Positions 22,501 through 37,000 of a DNA stretch of 64,000 nucleotides are shown here, piece after piece (the stretch's first letter is position 1; the number at the start of each line of letters is the position of its first letter). Source of the stretch: Acanthornis magna (taxonomy: Eukaryota; Chordata; Aves; Passeriformes; Acanthizidae); contig JAWUZG010000029.1 in assembly GCA_036785705.1 (NCBI GenBank), positions 15,701,501-15,765,500 of the forward strand, in the 5' to 3' direction. The translations under genes were made by a program, and so were the position numbers. The notes under the pieces were generated by a model. The model was not told where the DNA came from. It worked only from the letters and a program-made list of their open reading frames with translations, and searched no databases.

Positions 22501-25500
22501 GGAAACCCAATGTTTCATTCATGTAGTTAGTAGAGTGAACTTTCCCATCAAAATTTGTCATGCTTTTTCAAAATTTTATTAAACCTACTTACTCTAATAT
22601 TTTCATGGTGATTCTTGAAGTGAATCACTCACTCACAACAGTGTGTTGCCAAAAAACACATGTAATTTTTTTCTCCCCTTCCTCAAAATGTAAAACTTCA
22701 GAAGAGAATAAAGATTCAACATATTTTTAAAATTCACATTCTTAAGGAAGTTTCCTTAAAGTTTATGAGGAATAACTCCAGTTCCTAATGAGAAAAAATC
22801 TGAAAACCACAGATCAAGCAAAGCATTATTAGATCAAGTCTTCCAATAGCTTTAAAAAAACATAACAATCTTCTCTATCTGTGCTTTGAGAAAAATGAAA
22901 TCAGGTCTCCTCTTTCCCTAGAGACACAAAAATACTATGAGTGATTTAAACTGAATTAGAGGAATCACTGATGCTTTGTCTGATTTCTACTCCTTTTCAC
23001 AAAGCAGGCAGAAATATGGCATGTGGAGTATTTCTACTTCATCTTCAGCAGCGTATTTTTGACTGAAAATACGTTAAGGATATTGCAGGTCAAACTGCCA
23101 CCTGGTTTAATTTACTGAGGTGGTGAGGAAATTAGTTTGGGCAATTAAAATTAAAACATAATAATCTGGCAATTCATCTAGTGAAACACTATAAGGAGAA
23201 GTATAAAGTTTTATTTCATAATCGTAATGAAAACAATGGGCCCTTTTCCTTGTTTATTTCATAATACTTCATTGTTCATGGATTTCCATTAGATGCTTAC
23301 TGACTAGCACATATGAACTTGAGTGGGAAATCAACCTACTGGAGGTGCCAAACAAAAAAAATATGACCCTTAAAAAGTGGCCCTGTGCTAGATAGTAAGA
23401 AAAGGATTTGACTATCATTTGTTCCTGTATCTGCAGGTGATATTCCTTTCCAGTTCTACAGTGATAGTTCTGTGGAAGTTTTTATTGGAAATCTGGGGGG
23501 AACAATATTTCAATTAATATTAATTTATTCCCAATTGAACCTCAGTTTTGCATAAAGAAAATGCACAAGGCTTTGCATATTTGATATCCATGATTATTTG
23601 TACACTAAACCTTTGCTAGATGCAATATTCTTTAAAAGTTAATTTTAAACACAAACATCAGTGAAAGATTATTATTTTTATTTTGGCATTTGAAGTTCAA
23701 AAGACATCTCCAGTAATCTGGTAACACTTATATATGTGTTTCATAAACACTTGAGTAGTCCTATTGAAGTCAGAGAGATTGCTCATGTACTTCAAGTTAA
23801 GTGTTTCTAAGTCAGGAAGCTTCCTTTGAAACTTTTTTTTAAAACAACTGTAAAAAGTCTAGAAGTAGGGAAACGGACAAGATTCAACAAATGCATTATC
23901 TATTGTGAATTATTTCTTCCAGTAGCATTTTGTTAGTGCCAAAGAGCATAACTGAAGCTCTGACTGAGAGCTGATAATAAAGACAAGCACTTCCAAAATG
24001 TAAATTACTTCTTTGTTACCACTATAAACAGCCGATGCTAGAGAATTTGTTTATATTCATTCTTTCGTGTAGAGGACTGACATTGGGCATTCAGTTGCAA
24101 AGTAGCCTTATCTCATGGTGAAAAGTGGATAAATTAATAATTCCTACATTATGACCTCTCCTAACTGCTGACTGCAGTGTGTGGCATCAAACGACTCACT
24201 TAAATCCTTATACTTTGGGACCCCCAACCATTAAGTTGAGATAACTGAAGCAAAGCCTTCAGGCATTATGAACATGAAACCTGCAAACTTCTAGTCCACC
24301 TGTGTGTGGTTGTTGATGCTTAACACAGTATAACGTTTGACTGGGCACCCTTTCTTCCAAGGATGCCCAGAGCGTCCTTCATCAAGTTATAATGTAGAAA
24401 TAATATAATATAGTATTCTCTATATATAATATTTACTTGTATGAGCAAAATCTTTTCAACAGTAAGATTTTAGTCCTGTTACACTTTTCATAAAGCCACT
24501 GCAGAAAAATGTTTACATTTCTAATGCAGAGTAAGTGAAAAGCATTAGAGATATGAAAGAGAATGCAGAATTTCAGAGCAGTGACATATTACTGCCTTTT
24601 ATTGAACAATCCAAAAATCACTTTGGCCCTCTAAGGAAATAAAAGCCTAAAGTCAGAATGCACATAAAATGAAGATTGAGAAGAAAAAAAGTCTTAAAAA
24701 AGAGAAATGTCTTAATTATAGCCAGATGTTATTGCTATGATTTAATTTTATTTTCATTAGATGTATTTAATCTCTCTCTCACTGGGCTTATCTGCACAGA
24801 AAAAGATGTCAAAAATATATTACATGAATTCCCAAAATCACAAATTTTATGTGAGTTTATTCTGAAAGGTCATAAGTTGCTCAGTGCCCTCCAACTCTGC
24901 ATCTGCTGCAAGACTTCATGAATGTTATTTATTCCATATTCAACCTCTTCAGGAAAAGTTGTCCATCCTCTGATGTTTTATTCACAAAGTGCTAATCCCT
25001 ATGGGTCCCTAGTCTCACATGGGTTTCTTTGCTTTCAGCTTTAATACAAATACAAATTAATTTTTATTGATGACAATTATATTTTCTGAGAATCACTACA
25101 TTCCCTATTATTTGGCTAAATGAATATAAATCTGTTTCAGGAGAGGAAGATTTTTTCCTAAATACAACTGTTGAACACATCACCGCATGTTTTAAGCTTG
25201 TATCTGTTCAGAATGCCACTCACAAGACATAGTTTGTTCATTTATGTTGACAAATATAATGTCGTGGTTTAATTATTTATGGATTTTTAATTATTGATAG
25301 CATTACTTAGCAGTCTACCAGGAAATGTATCATGCTATACATTCTGAAGGTAATAAAAACTTAATGATCAGAGGGCCAATGGCAGCAGTTCCCTGAAATT
25401 AAATCTTTGATGAGAAGTGTCAGAGTGGTGACAAGTTTTGGGACAGGGAAGAAGGAAAAAGGGTAATAGGTAACCAGGTAACAAATGTTTTCAGCTATGT

Positions 25501-28500
25501 GAAAGGGTAATGAGCACATAGCATTTGCATAATGTGACCCTTGGGCTTGTCTAAACCGCCCTTTATTTCTCCTTAAAAGTACCCTATCAATGTGAAATCT
25601 ACTGTGACTCCATCAAGACAAGTACTAGTGGAAACAGAGTGCTCAGAACTGCTTTTTAACTCCACATCGACAGGGTTTAGACAATGACATAGCAAAAACA
25701 TTTGTAGTTAAAAGTCATGTATCTCCACCTAGGTCTGTTCCACAGAGGGAGCAATATCAGCCCAGTGGGGGTGGGGGGTGGGATAGATAGATGTAGATGA
25801 GGCCTTTATGTTTTGTTTTGCTGATTGTTTCTTTTTCCTGATAGCTTCCCTTTTTAATCCAAAGTAGAAGCTGAAGTTAATTTATTATTTTTAAAAAGAG
25901 AACAATATTTGAACAACTGTCTGGTTAGTTTCTCCACATTGTGGTAAGGAGTTAATTTAGTAAAATAAAAGGGCTACAAGAAGGTGTCAAAGAAAAATAT
26001 TACACTTCTTTTCTTCTCGATTACCACTGTATAAAATATGATTATAAAGCGCATGAAATTCAATAGAACAAGCTGGCAGGCACATATACCAACGGAATGA
26101 AATCTCTGGTTTTTCTTGCTCTTCTTTTAATAGAAACATTTCTATTAAACTCATATTTCTACTAAAATATTAAAGTTTCTTGAAAACTCAACAGGCTGCA
26201 TTGATCCCAAGTATATCACTGTTGCATTAAGTTACATGCTGATTAGAGGTGTCCAGGAACTTTTTATACCTAGCAGAGTCACGCAGTTCTTTTTTTTTTT
26301 TTAATCTGCTTGTTTAAGTACCAGCAGAATTTATTTGAAACATAAAGCAGTCATAATGTATTAATTCAGGTTTAGTTCTGTAATATATTTTTATCAGGAC
26401 TTAGCTGGTAGCAACAGGGGATGCTTCTAAACCACTGATTCTTGTCCGGTCCAGGAGTTGGGAAATTAAGCTAAATTTTTTATTGCTCCCTGGAATAATT
26501 TTCCTCACTTACAAACATGAAGGACTTGACTCAAGCAATATTTTCTTAGATGTAAAGCACACAAAAGGCAGAAAAATGGAGCAATATATCCCATCTTAGA
26601 AGTTGATTAAGACTATTTCACAAATGTTTTCTCTGATAAGGCCTTTCCCTAGCCTGCTGCATTCACATTTGGTGACTGTCAAACATTCCAGAATTCAGTA
26701 CAAGCTGCCTCAGATCTTGTGCTCTAAGCTGGTTTTGTTGCTGCAAACTCCTTCCAGCCAGCCCCTATTTCTCCAGTTATTCTAACAATGGTCCCAAACA
26801 TAACAGCTCTTACAATTCTCTGGAATGCAAGGAACATTTAAAAGCATTTGCTTTTCAAGCAAAACTAGAGTCTTTTGTCCTTCTAATTTTCTCCCTATAG
26901 GTCCACACATACAGTTCTTTGCCTTACTAGGGTGAGCTTATACCTCAACTCCAGTGTGCATAATTATTCTACTCAAACATCTGTACTGTATTATAAACAC
27001 AAATTTTCTCCACTGTTTGGTATTAACAGAAATGCTCTCCAAACATGACAAAACATACAGAAAATAGATGCAATTTAAGCCTATCTATCTGTCCTTTGCA
27101 TTTACGCCTTCCTTTTCTTCCTCAGAAACCAACAACACGCACCTCCCTTTCCTCTTGCCCCCAAAATTGCCCGGTGTTGCTTTGCCTTTGCTTCCAGCCT
27201 CAGCTGCCAGGGTAGCACAGGTAGCTGGAACTGCTGCCCTGGGTGCGAAGCGGCACCAGCTCCACCAGCCTAAAGCCCTGGGGAGTTAGCCTGTAAATTT
27301 CCAGTCCTTCCCTGCAGTTCCCTTTCTTCCGACATTTCATGCTAGATGTAATGGGTCTATTTATAGTCTGGTCTAATTATAGATCACAGAAGGTGTGGTC
27401 CCACTCAAACTTCTTCCTTTTTCCATTGGCTCTGGTAATCACACTGCCATTGGATAAATGGGGTCAGATAATTAATCCAACAGAAAATGAGCCTGCCATA
27501 AGAAATTACTCATTTGCGCAGAAGATCAATGAGCTTTTGAGTTCACTCTCCAACCACATGATCTCCAGATGTCTCAAGGGAGGAGGCAGTAGTATATGCC
27601 TGGGGGAAAAAAAGAGAGATAAGAGAACTGTGCCTTTTGGCATCAACATGGCTGAATGTAGGTTAGTTGCACTGTGAAACAACATCTCAGATATGCGTCT
27701 CTGGAGAATACCTTCTCCTAGCCCACCTATAATGATATAAAGAACAAAAAGAGATTTCATCTTTTTTTTTTTTCTTCTTTTGCAACCTGCTGCACAGAGC
27801 ATTTCACTGTTATTATGTCATTATGATATATATAACAAAACCAAAAAGTGTCAAAGCCTCCTTCATGTATGCGTACTCTTCTGAGTACCACCCACACAGA
27901 AGTTTGTAAAATCCATATTTCCTTAGGTCTATCTGTAATATGAGCTCACCAAATCATGTCATTAGCATTAACTTATATCTAAGAATTTGGATGTTCACTG
28001 AAGAAAAAAAATTTTCCTCCATTGCAGAAAGGTTCTGAAATATGTTTCTAGAAGAAACCGAAAGCAGAATAAGGTCCGGTAGATAACAATGAAATTAATT
28101 TATATATTGCACAAGCTAATTTTTTGCCCCAATTTTTGTCATATTTGTCTAAAAAGCAAAGAGAGTTGTTTCTGAGCTCAGCTTGTTAACTCAGGCTTTC
28201 CTTGTACAGTTCTAATCTCAAGTCATGAGAAAAAAAGAAATTCCTGTAAATCCTTCTTCACCTGACCAACAGAATTTCATAGCTCCTTGTTATTTTCTTA
28301 AACAAAACAGAACAAAAAAAGGGAAAAAGGAATTGGAGACAAGTGCATAGTTCTGTTTTAAAAAGCATCTCAGTTCATGAGACATTCCATGCATTCCACT
28401 TAAATGATTAGGAAAACACGTACTCAATGCTGTTCAACTTCTAAAAGCTTAACAGAAAACTAACATCCTTTCTCAGCTGCAGCTCTGTCTTTGCTTTGCA

Positions 28501-31500
28501 GCCCTTGGATAAACTGGAAGGCTGCAAGTCACGCAAAAGGGAAGCTCAGAGAAGCTGAAGGAATGACTGAGTTGTTTCTTTCTTTAGTGAGCCTCCAAGG
28601 AGCTGCCCAAATAAGCTGGAAGAAGATTTATGTGTCTGACAGAAGACGTTTGTAAGAAAAGTGAGGCAGCAAACAGCAAGGGATTGGGAAGAGTTCACTA
28701 TAAATGCTTTATTCAAGTTTCTGGGCCAGGACCTGGAGGACTGGAAGAGATGGAGATTTTTCCTTTAAGCTCCAGTGGAAAGTGTCTCTAATATTGGCAG
28801 AATCAAGAAAATGAGTGCCACACAGCCTCATATAGAGGTGATAGATTTCTGTCCTCTTAGTTCCCTACACATTCTGAACACATATTCTGAGTGGGGAGGC
28901 AGTCTGGACAGTGTGCTGTCAGACACAAACACATCCGAGTACTGGGGGAAAACAGTAACTCATGGAGGAAAGGGGAAACTGCAGCAGCATTCCCCATCCT
29001 TAACCCTATTCACAAGCATCACTATTACAGGTTACAAATAGACAATCATCCCATGAGCTACTGCTTAAATCTGCCATTTATAATTTCTTTTCATTCACAT
29101 TTTTATATGATGCAATTCATTAACTTCATGTGAGAATAGCTGCTGTGATACTAGCTGGTCTTATCCCACCTCTTCACCTTCAAACTGTGAAATTTTAAGT
29201 GCTGAAGTGAATTCTAGCATTTAACCAGATATGCAGAATCCACAGGATCCACATTCACTGATCTAGACAGTCTTCAAACAAAAGAAATTAATTATAATAC
29301 ATTCTTGGAAAAAACCCAATAATTACAATGTCTTCCCTTTTTTATTTTTATTTTTTAGAGTTTTATTGATCTTTGCAAGTTTTTATTGTATTTGACATCA
29401 CTTTCTATGGGTGGATGTGGCTCTCTGTGAAGTTAAAGGCAGTGACAGCTGCTGAAGGTTTTTAGACAGTTTTCAATACTGGGTCCTCGTATATTTAAAA
29501 TGTGTTCATGTAGTGTGATGGGCTGCTCTGTACAAGGAGATGGATCTCAGGCTTTTATCATTCACATTTCTGAGTATCTTGCAGTGTTTTCTTTTCTAGT
29601 AATGCAAGAAGCCTGTTTGTAGAAGAATTTATAAAGGTCTCAATTATGTGTGACGGTGTTATAAAACACAAGGAGGTAAAATGTGTGTTGCAAATCCAGG
29701 CATGTCCACTGATGCAGCCCTTTCTTTAACTCTATTCATGAATCAGCACCGCATAAAAACTGCTTCACGACAGAAGATTATCTTGTCTGGAATGTGGTGG
29801 TATAAATTTGATATGCAGAGGAGTTGTGCTGTCCTGTTTTTTGCCTATAGGACACCACCACCAGTTCTGAACAGAATACAAAGAAGAAAATGGAAGAAAA
29901 AATATGTTTTTCATGCCTAAAACTGAGTGTTAAGTCCATATTTTGCTTCTTTATAGCTGTTCTCTCATTTTGTTTGGGAGTTCTTTGAGGCACGAGTTTA
30001 TGTGGTCAAACTTAACACAGGATAGCTCCACATACTCACAGCTCCCTGTCATGGTGTGATGTCTGCCTGCACCAGCTCATGCTGTTGTATTGCCTTAGGT
30101 AGGTTTATACTGTCCCATTTTCAAAAAGGCAAGATTTTGATAATTTCTGATAGAAAAGAGGAGTTGGAAATCATTTCTAGACAACTTAAAGCTTCTAGTA
30201 AGACCACAGGAGTTACAAGATTTAAGCAGTTACTTCCTCAGTAACTTCAGCTAGAACAGGTACTTTTTAGCAAAAATATATATATTTGCTCTTAGTAGCA
30301 AAAAAAGGCCAAGGTAAAAGATGGAGCTGAAAGAGCTGCATTCAGAAAAAAACCTGCTCAATCAGTCCCATGTAAAAAAGCAATAAGAAGCAGACTATCA
30401 GCAGGTTTAGAAAACAATGGCATTTGAAACATTTGACTTGCACATTATTCACTGTTCCAACTGAGTAAATGCATTTAAGGCTCCAAAAGACATTCTTCTG
30501 ACCATGCACATTCTCTTTATCCACACAAACAAATTCTTCTACTACACTGCAAAATTTTCCTAGCTATTAGGTTAAAATATCCCCCCTTGGATTATATTTC
30601 TAGCTGAATTACATCAGAGCAGTCAGGAAAAATAAAATTATGATCACATAGGAGCAAGGTGTTTGTTACTACTAAAAATTTTTGAGTGTGTCATCCTTAG
30701 CAATGTATTGCATATCTTTAAAATCCTCTTACAGCACATAGGATGGTCTGTGAGATCACTGTGTGAATCTTAGGGAACAGACAGTGCTTTAGTGCCTTTC
30801 TTGTTCTGCTCAGTTCTTTGTGTTTGCAGTGCATAAGCCACAAATACACAGCATTTTTAACAGGCTGTCCCTTGACATTTCCTCTTAACTTATAGTCCTA
30901 AATGAGGCATGACAGAACAAATTCTGGGAACGGCATGGGGGGAAAAAATGAAATCAGCATCACAAAGAAAAGTAAACTAAACATTCAGGAGGAACAGTGT
31001 GCATAAACATACACAGACGCTGACAGACACACACATACACTGTGATTAAATTTACCCTGTGTCCTGCATAAGACCTTCATTCATTGTTATAATGAAGTAA
31101 TGAAAGTTCCTTCCTCAAAAAAATCTGAAATTGTGTTTTGAAGCTGCCTTCTTGTTGGTGAGGGTATTTTGTCTGCTCAGCTTCTCTTTCCTGTCTGGGA
31201 TAATGAGACCCACTATCAAGAAAACGCAGGAGAAAGTTTTGTACCTTTGTGCTGGATTTGGGCAGAAGGCTGAGACCTGCTGTGCACTCCACAGTGTTCC
31301 TCTCCCAGCATAACTATTTTGACAAAAACGCTGTTGGGAAGACAAACACAGTGACAGATAATGGGATTCTTGAGTTCACGGTCAAGCCTAACAGCTGCCA
31401 TGATTACCAGGATGAGGCACAAACAGCCACATTCATCTGTGGTGCAAATCCATTGATGTCAGCAGATGAAACTGGCTGTGAGAAATGTGGCTGCTCTGCT

Positions 31501-33959
31501 GTAGGTTTCTTTCTGAGGGAAGGGAGGGTAAGCAGTAAAAAAAAGGCAAAGCATTAAGTAAATATGCAAATTGCAATCTAATATGCAAAGTCTCTAGTTT
31601 GTTACTCCAAACACTCCAATAAATAAAGAAAGCTCTCCATTTGGCAACATATTCGCACATAACACTGTGTACTTTCCACATAAAGCCTTCCAAGTCAACT
31701 GGCTAATTATTATTATTATTTTCTCTTCTGCTGTTAAAAAAGCACCTTCCACAAAAACAAGAGCCTTGTTTTGTTGATCTCTCTTTGAGGATTTATATAT
31801 CGGATTAATTAGCAGTTGGAATAGGACTCACTCCCTCTCACAGCTTCCATTCTCCCATTAACAGTCTGTGGCTTGGTGCTAAATCTCAGAAGACAGTCCT
31901 GCTATTTACTGTTCTGTTTGGTGTGGGATTGCTAATTCTTATCTATTTAAACACAACTGATGATGTCAGGACAGTCAACAAGCAAAAGCAGTTTATAATG
32001 ACTAGTTGTAATGTCACTGCTGATCCTAACACATTCGTAAACTCATCATCTTTTTATTGCATTTCTAAGAATTAAAGCACTATAAAACTATAAAAGAACA
32101 ATTAGTATGAGAGTTTAGGGAGAATAACATCTTTTTTATTTGTATTGCTAATTTTGTTAACTCCAGTCTTAATTTGGAAATAATTTGCTGAAGGTCTTCT
32201 TTGCACATTGTTGTCCCTCCATGTGTGCTTAATTGCTCAAAAATTATTCTGCATCACAGAGGGGCCATTTTAACATTCCTAAGTGGTCACATCACTCTTG
32301 CCTCCAGTTCCTAGCCAACCCAAACTGAAACAGGTTAGTGACTTGACTGAACCATACTGCACTTTGTCTTTAAGGCATCCTTGTGAGAATAAGCCAGCAC
32401 CCAGATGAAATTGCTTTAACTGCAGCAGGATTGGACTAAGACTACTCAGACCTGAGAGAGTGCACATAAAGCCAAGCAAGAGATGTCATGTCCTGCCTCC
32501 ATTTCTGAAACATCGGTGTCTGACAGTGTCAAACAGCTCAGCTGCCTGCCAGGCTGCAGAGGAGCTATAAGCAGTAGCTCAGCAAGAGCTGGTGCACCCT
32601 CTGCACCCTGCAGCAGGTTCTCCAGGCAGCTCCATGAGCAGCGAGTTTTCCTCTGCAGCAGGGACAAAGCAGCGTACTTGTGTTCTGGGCCAGCTGGCTC
32701 CTGGGGATGGCCCCTTGGGACCTGTGCCTCAGGTAACACAGCTGGCTTGTACACAGGCTGCTCACAGGGCTCATGGAGAAGCTCTGCTCTGCCTCCTGTA
32801 CCACTCTGAGGAGTTCCCTTCTTAAAGCTTTAAAAACTGCAGACCTTGCAGTCAGATGCTGGGTGAGCCACTTTCTTTCTTTTCCCACGTTTTCCCCATC
32901 AGAAATTATAATATTCTCCTCCGGCAAAGCTACAGTGGGAGGATTCAGAAGACAATATCCCTTTCCAAAAGCCAGCCACAATAACAAGAAACTTAGACAT
33001 CCCAGGTGCATTGAACTGAATATTAGGGGATTTCCAGACAATTGCACTTCCAGCTTCAGCTCCATCGAAGGAGAACATTTAACACAGATAAGAGTAGGAT
33101 TCATATTTGATTTTGCTTATACCAACAAAACTAAGGTCCAAACTGTGTTCATTACAGTTAATTGCAGAAGTTGCACTGACTTCAAATTGGATGCCAAACT
33201 GAATGCCTAATGAAAGGCTTAATAACCTGCAATTTAAACATGGCACTGGGTACCTGTCCTGTGCAGAGATGCAGAAATTTTAATCTCAGAAGATATATTT
33301 GCACTTGGCTACACATCACCTTTAATTAAATTTCACCCAAGAGGTTTTTTTCTGTACTTTTTTAAAATCTAAAGACAAAAACAAAAGCCCTTTCAAGAAC
33401 TAAAGATCTGACCTTTTTTGACAGTTGCTTACATTGTGTGAATTATCCTCTTCCAAAGATTTTGATTAACTGTAGCGACAACCTTATGAATAACTCCATA
33501 ACAAATATTAGATTAGTCTTAACACAAAATTTTAAACTGTTCCTATTTTTAGTAGTCTAGGACCTCTCTGTTAGCAAACAATTAGGAACATATATAACAT
33601 TGAAAATATTCCTGTACCCAGTTTGACCAACAGGGGAGATTATGGGCCAGGTTTTAAGAATCCTGTGGTCCCCATAAATTATCAAAATATATTGGTCTTT
33701 CAAAATCCAGTTTCCAGCAAACACGAATTATCAGGGATGAATGGTAATATATATACACATATACATCTAAGTGGGCTTTGTACATATTTTGAAGTGTGCC
33801 TTATTTTCTTTTGTTTGCAGCTGGAAGAGGGGACTAGAAGGGCCTTAGTCAGGTACATTTTTATGCTGAACTGCTTAACTGTGTAATAGACTTTAACAGT
33901 TTAAACTTTGTTGTACATCTATTTTTACCATCATCTTAGCCTTTGTAGAGCCAGCCCAG
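22501..33959. other. Long AT-rich non-coding stretch, no gene recognised
   Basis: 11.5 kb with no recognised exon, RNA gene or transposon. Local items are a G-rich patch near 25768-25783, T-rich runs near 26290-26302 and 29338-29360, and CA-rich sequence near 31006-31040. The part at 32480-33210 is less AT-rich and has overlapping frames on both strands (179 codons minus, 145 and 108 codons plus), none resembling a known protein. CAGGTAAC near 32732 resembles a splice donor but no exon can be built around it. Confidence 0.5.
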
Positions 33960-34045
33960 TTCCTGCAGCCTTCCATTAGAAGCTGAAGAGTTTTCCTGAT
34001 TTTCCTTTCTTTCCCATTCTGTAATTCTGTGATTCTGTGATGCGT
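33960..34045 (+). mobile_element. CR1 3'-terminal remnant
   Basis: Ends in CATTCTGTAATTCTGTGATT and one further repeat of ATTCTGTG, which is the 8-bp terminal repeat of CR1. It is preceded by the degenerate CCTTTCTTTCCC equivalent of the usual TCCCTTCCAACC. Only the last tens of bases are convincing, so the left border is a guess. Confidence 0.6.
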
Positions 34046-37000
34046 TCACTATCCTACTTACTTGGTCTGATATTTTGCTTCTTGTTTTCTCTTCTAGACA
34101 CTATTCCAACCTTGTCACCACAACAGTAGTAACTCTCTAGTAGTAAACTCTTTACGGAGATTCCTTTAATTTACTAGCTGGTTTGATTTTTTGCAATCCT
34201 CTGAGTTTGTCTGAAAAGAAAAATAATCCAAATGAATAATCCAATTAACTACTTCTGGAATGTAGGTGGGAATTTTTAAGGAAATTTCAGAAGAATTTAA
34301 AAAGAAAGAGATCAGATTTGCAAAATGGGTCATTAAAGCTATATCTACCTCCTATGGCAGGAAAAAATATGTTTGGCTAAAATACATAGTACATCTTTTT
34401 CTGCTTCTGAACCGCGCTACATCAGGGGCAATCTCCTATGTAGTCTCCTTCCAGACTCTACCCATTATTGTTTCTGTTTAATTTCCTATTTAAAATAAAG
34501 CAATGATGACTTTCCAATAATAATCACTTTACCTGAAGGCCAGATTTAGCAAATGCATTCCATTATTATCATGCCCCAAGAAACTACTACTCTACTACTG
34601 TTGAGGAATACCAGCTTTACAGTGGTTCAAGTTCATTAATGACTGTGCTCTTTCACAGATACCTGTGAGAGCTCTGTGTCATGTAGATATTTTGATACAG
34701 AAGAAGAAGATTTAAGGCTCCATGAGAAAAGGAAACACCATGAAAATTCTCAGAGATCTAGTAGTAATATTTGACAACCAACCTGAAATGCAGCAAGAGA
34801 ACCCAAAAGCATCCCTTTCCAAGTGAAGTTCTCAGAGCAAGTTTCACATTGTTCTGTGCTGTAAATGTTTGAAGTCCCAGTACCATATTTCTGCCATGGG
34901 ATTAAATGTGTACCAGCAACAGTTTCCAAGCAACACCAAGACCCGTATCATGAGCACACACCATTCGACCTTGGCTGGACAGACAAGCAAACAAGAACGG
35001 GGCTTCCTCTTGGGACATTTTGTGACATTTGTCTCAAGGATGCTGACAGCCTCTTCAACACTCGGGTACATCAGGTAGCACAGCTACCTTCCATACACAC
35101 AGCCTGTCTAGAAAGGAGTACAGCAGATGGAAATGGTAACCCTTTTCTACTCCCTTGTGACACCCAGTCCAGTCACACCCACCAAAATTTTTTTATCATA
35201 ACATGTACAACCCTTTTACAGGGCAAAAATAAAATCTGTGGTTCTGTATGGCATGCATTGAATTTCCCTCCCAACTGCTCTGCCTGGTGCCGTACTGAAT
35301 TTGACTCACAAGGATAGGAACATCTTTCCCTCAAGAAAAATTGTCTTTCCCACCAAAGTTTCAAAGCACATAATTTCTTTGTACAGTGCAATCTCTCTGC
35401 ATTACTGAGAGCAAATCACTTCCTGACATGCCTTACAAGAGCTAGTTCCTCATCCATAATGCTTACCAATGGGATTGAAATCTTGATACACTATTTTCAG
35501 GGCTTATACCTTCCCAGCTAACTGAGTGAGAGGCTCTCCCTTACAGAGAGATTAACCTGCTTTGCCAGGAATCAAAGTTAGTGTCATCAAGTAGCATCAA
35601 GTGGTTGATCAGACACAACCCACTAGTGATAATTTGGTTCACAAAGCCCAGCTAGTTCAGCTGGGAGTGTAGTTTGGATTTTGGGGGACAAATCAGATGG
35701 CACCAAAACAATTCACCTGGAATGTATTTATTGGTATATATGTGATTTAAAAAAAATTAAAACCACTCATTTTGATACAGAGAAGACAGAGATTATCAGA
35801 AGACAGTGGGAAGTCACAAAACAATTTAATTGCAATTCTTGTTATCAGCACTTGCATCACAGCCCTTCAAATTCACAATGTAAAATATATTCATCAAGGT
35901 GAATTTACTACAATAGTGTCAAATCTCTTACAATTATGTCGCCTTTGCATCACTCATAGGGACCACAAATTTTTATTTTGCTAAATAATTACTTCAGGAA
36001 CCACACACTAAACTTAATGAGATGCAGTCTGCTCTAGCCACCAACATCTGGCAGACCTTACCAGGGTGTATTTCTTTTTCACTACCTACTGGAAAAAAAA
36101 ATCAGAAGTGGTAGCTAAAAGTACTTAATAAGCATTAGGTAATAACCTCTCCACACAGGAAGTACTCCAAACTGAAAAAGCATGAGAAAAACCTTAAATG
36201 TGGACACAACTGCATGCAGTAGAAAAGGGGAAGATAGAAAGGGATATGAAGACAAGGGAAAACTAGGCCAAAGAAATGGAGATGGGGGAATAGCAGCAAA
36301 AACAACGTGAGTGACCCTAATTCTTATGGCTTACACTGGTCTATAGCTTTCCATATTGAAGGCCCTCTGTTTTTTCAGCCCTCTGTTACGGCTCTCCTGC
36401 CATAACAAAAAGTATTTAGACTTTTTTGAAGAATGCTCTAATTATTCATAAAGTAGAAGCAGTTTGTGAGAAAAATCCTGTTCTGAAACTCTGATTCAAA
36501 AATCTTATAAAAAATGTCCCATTTTGACTTCTGAGCATTCAGTTGTGCAAATTAATACATGTGTTTATTAAATTCATATGCGTTTTCTAATTATCTGTTT
36601 ATGATAATTTCAATGTTTAGGGTTTTGTTCACAGTCAAGCTGAGGACATTTTCTTCAGAAAATCATTTATTCTTGTAAAATGGAGAAACTTTTCATTCCT
36701 GCTTAAATAGCACAAGAGTCAACAGATAGGAGTCTCTGGAGCAGTCTTCTGGTGTTATCTACTGTCGACTCCCAGCACAGAGGTACCAAGACAGGCTAAG
36801 AAAGTTGTCACTTCTGTCACTACCATTACCACAAGCCATCAAGGTGTGTGTGCTTGTCTTGCATTACAATGGTGAAAATACATCTTTTTCCTCAATTTCC
36901 TCTGCCCCCCCCTCTGAAAGTCCATGGGGGCTCTACTCATGCTTGTGATTCTTACAAGGTTCCTAAACTACATATTTGAGCTTCTCCATCAAACCTCTGT

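Noticed and set aside
34865..35317. 150-codon plus-strand frame with several Cys
   Set aside because: Cys/His spacing does not fit a zinc-finger pattern and no family is recognised. It was left as part of the unassigned stretch.
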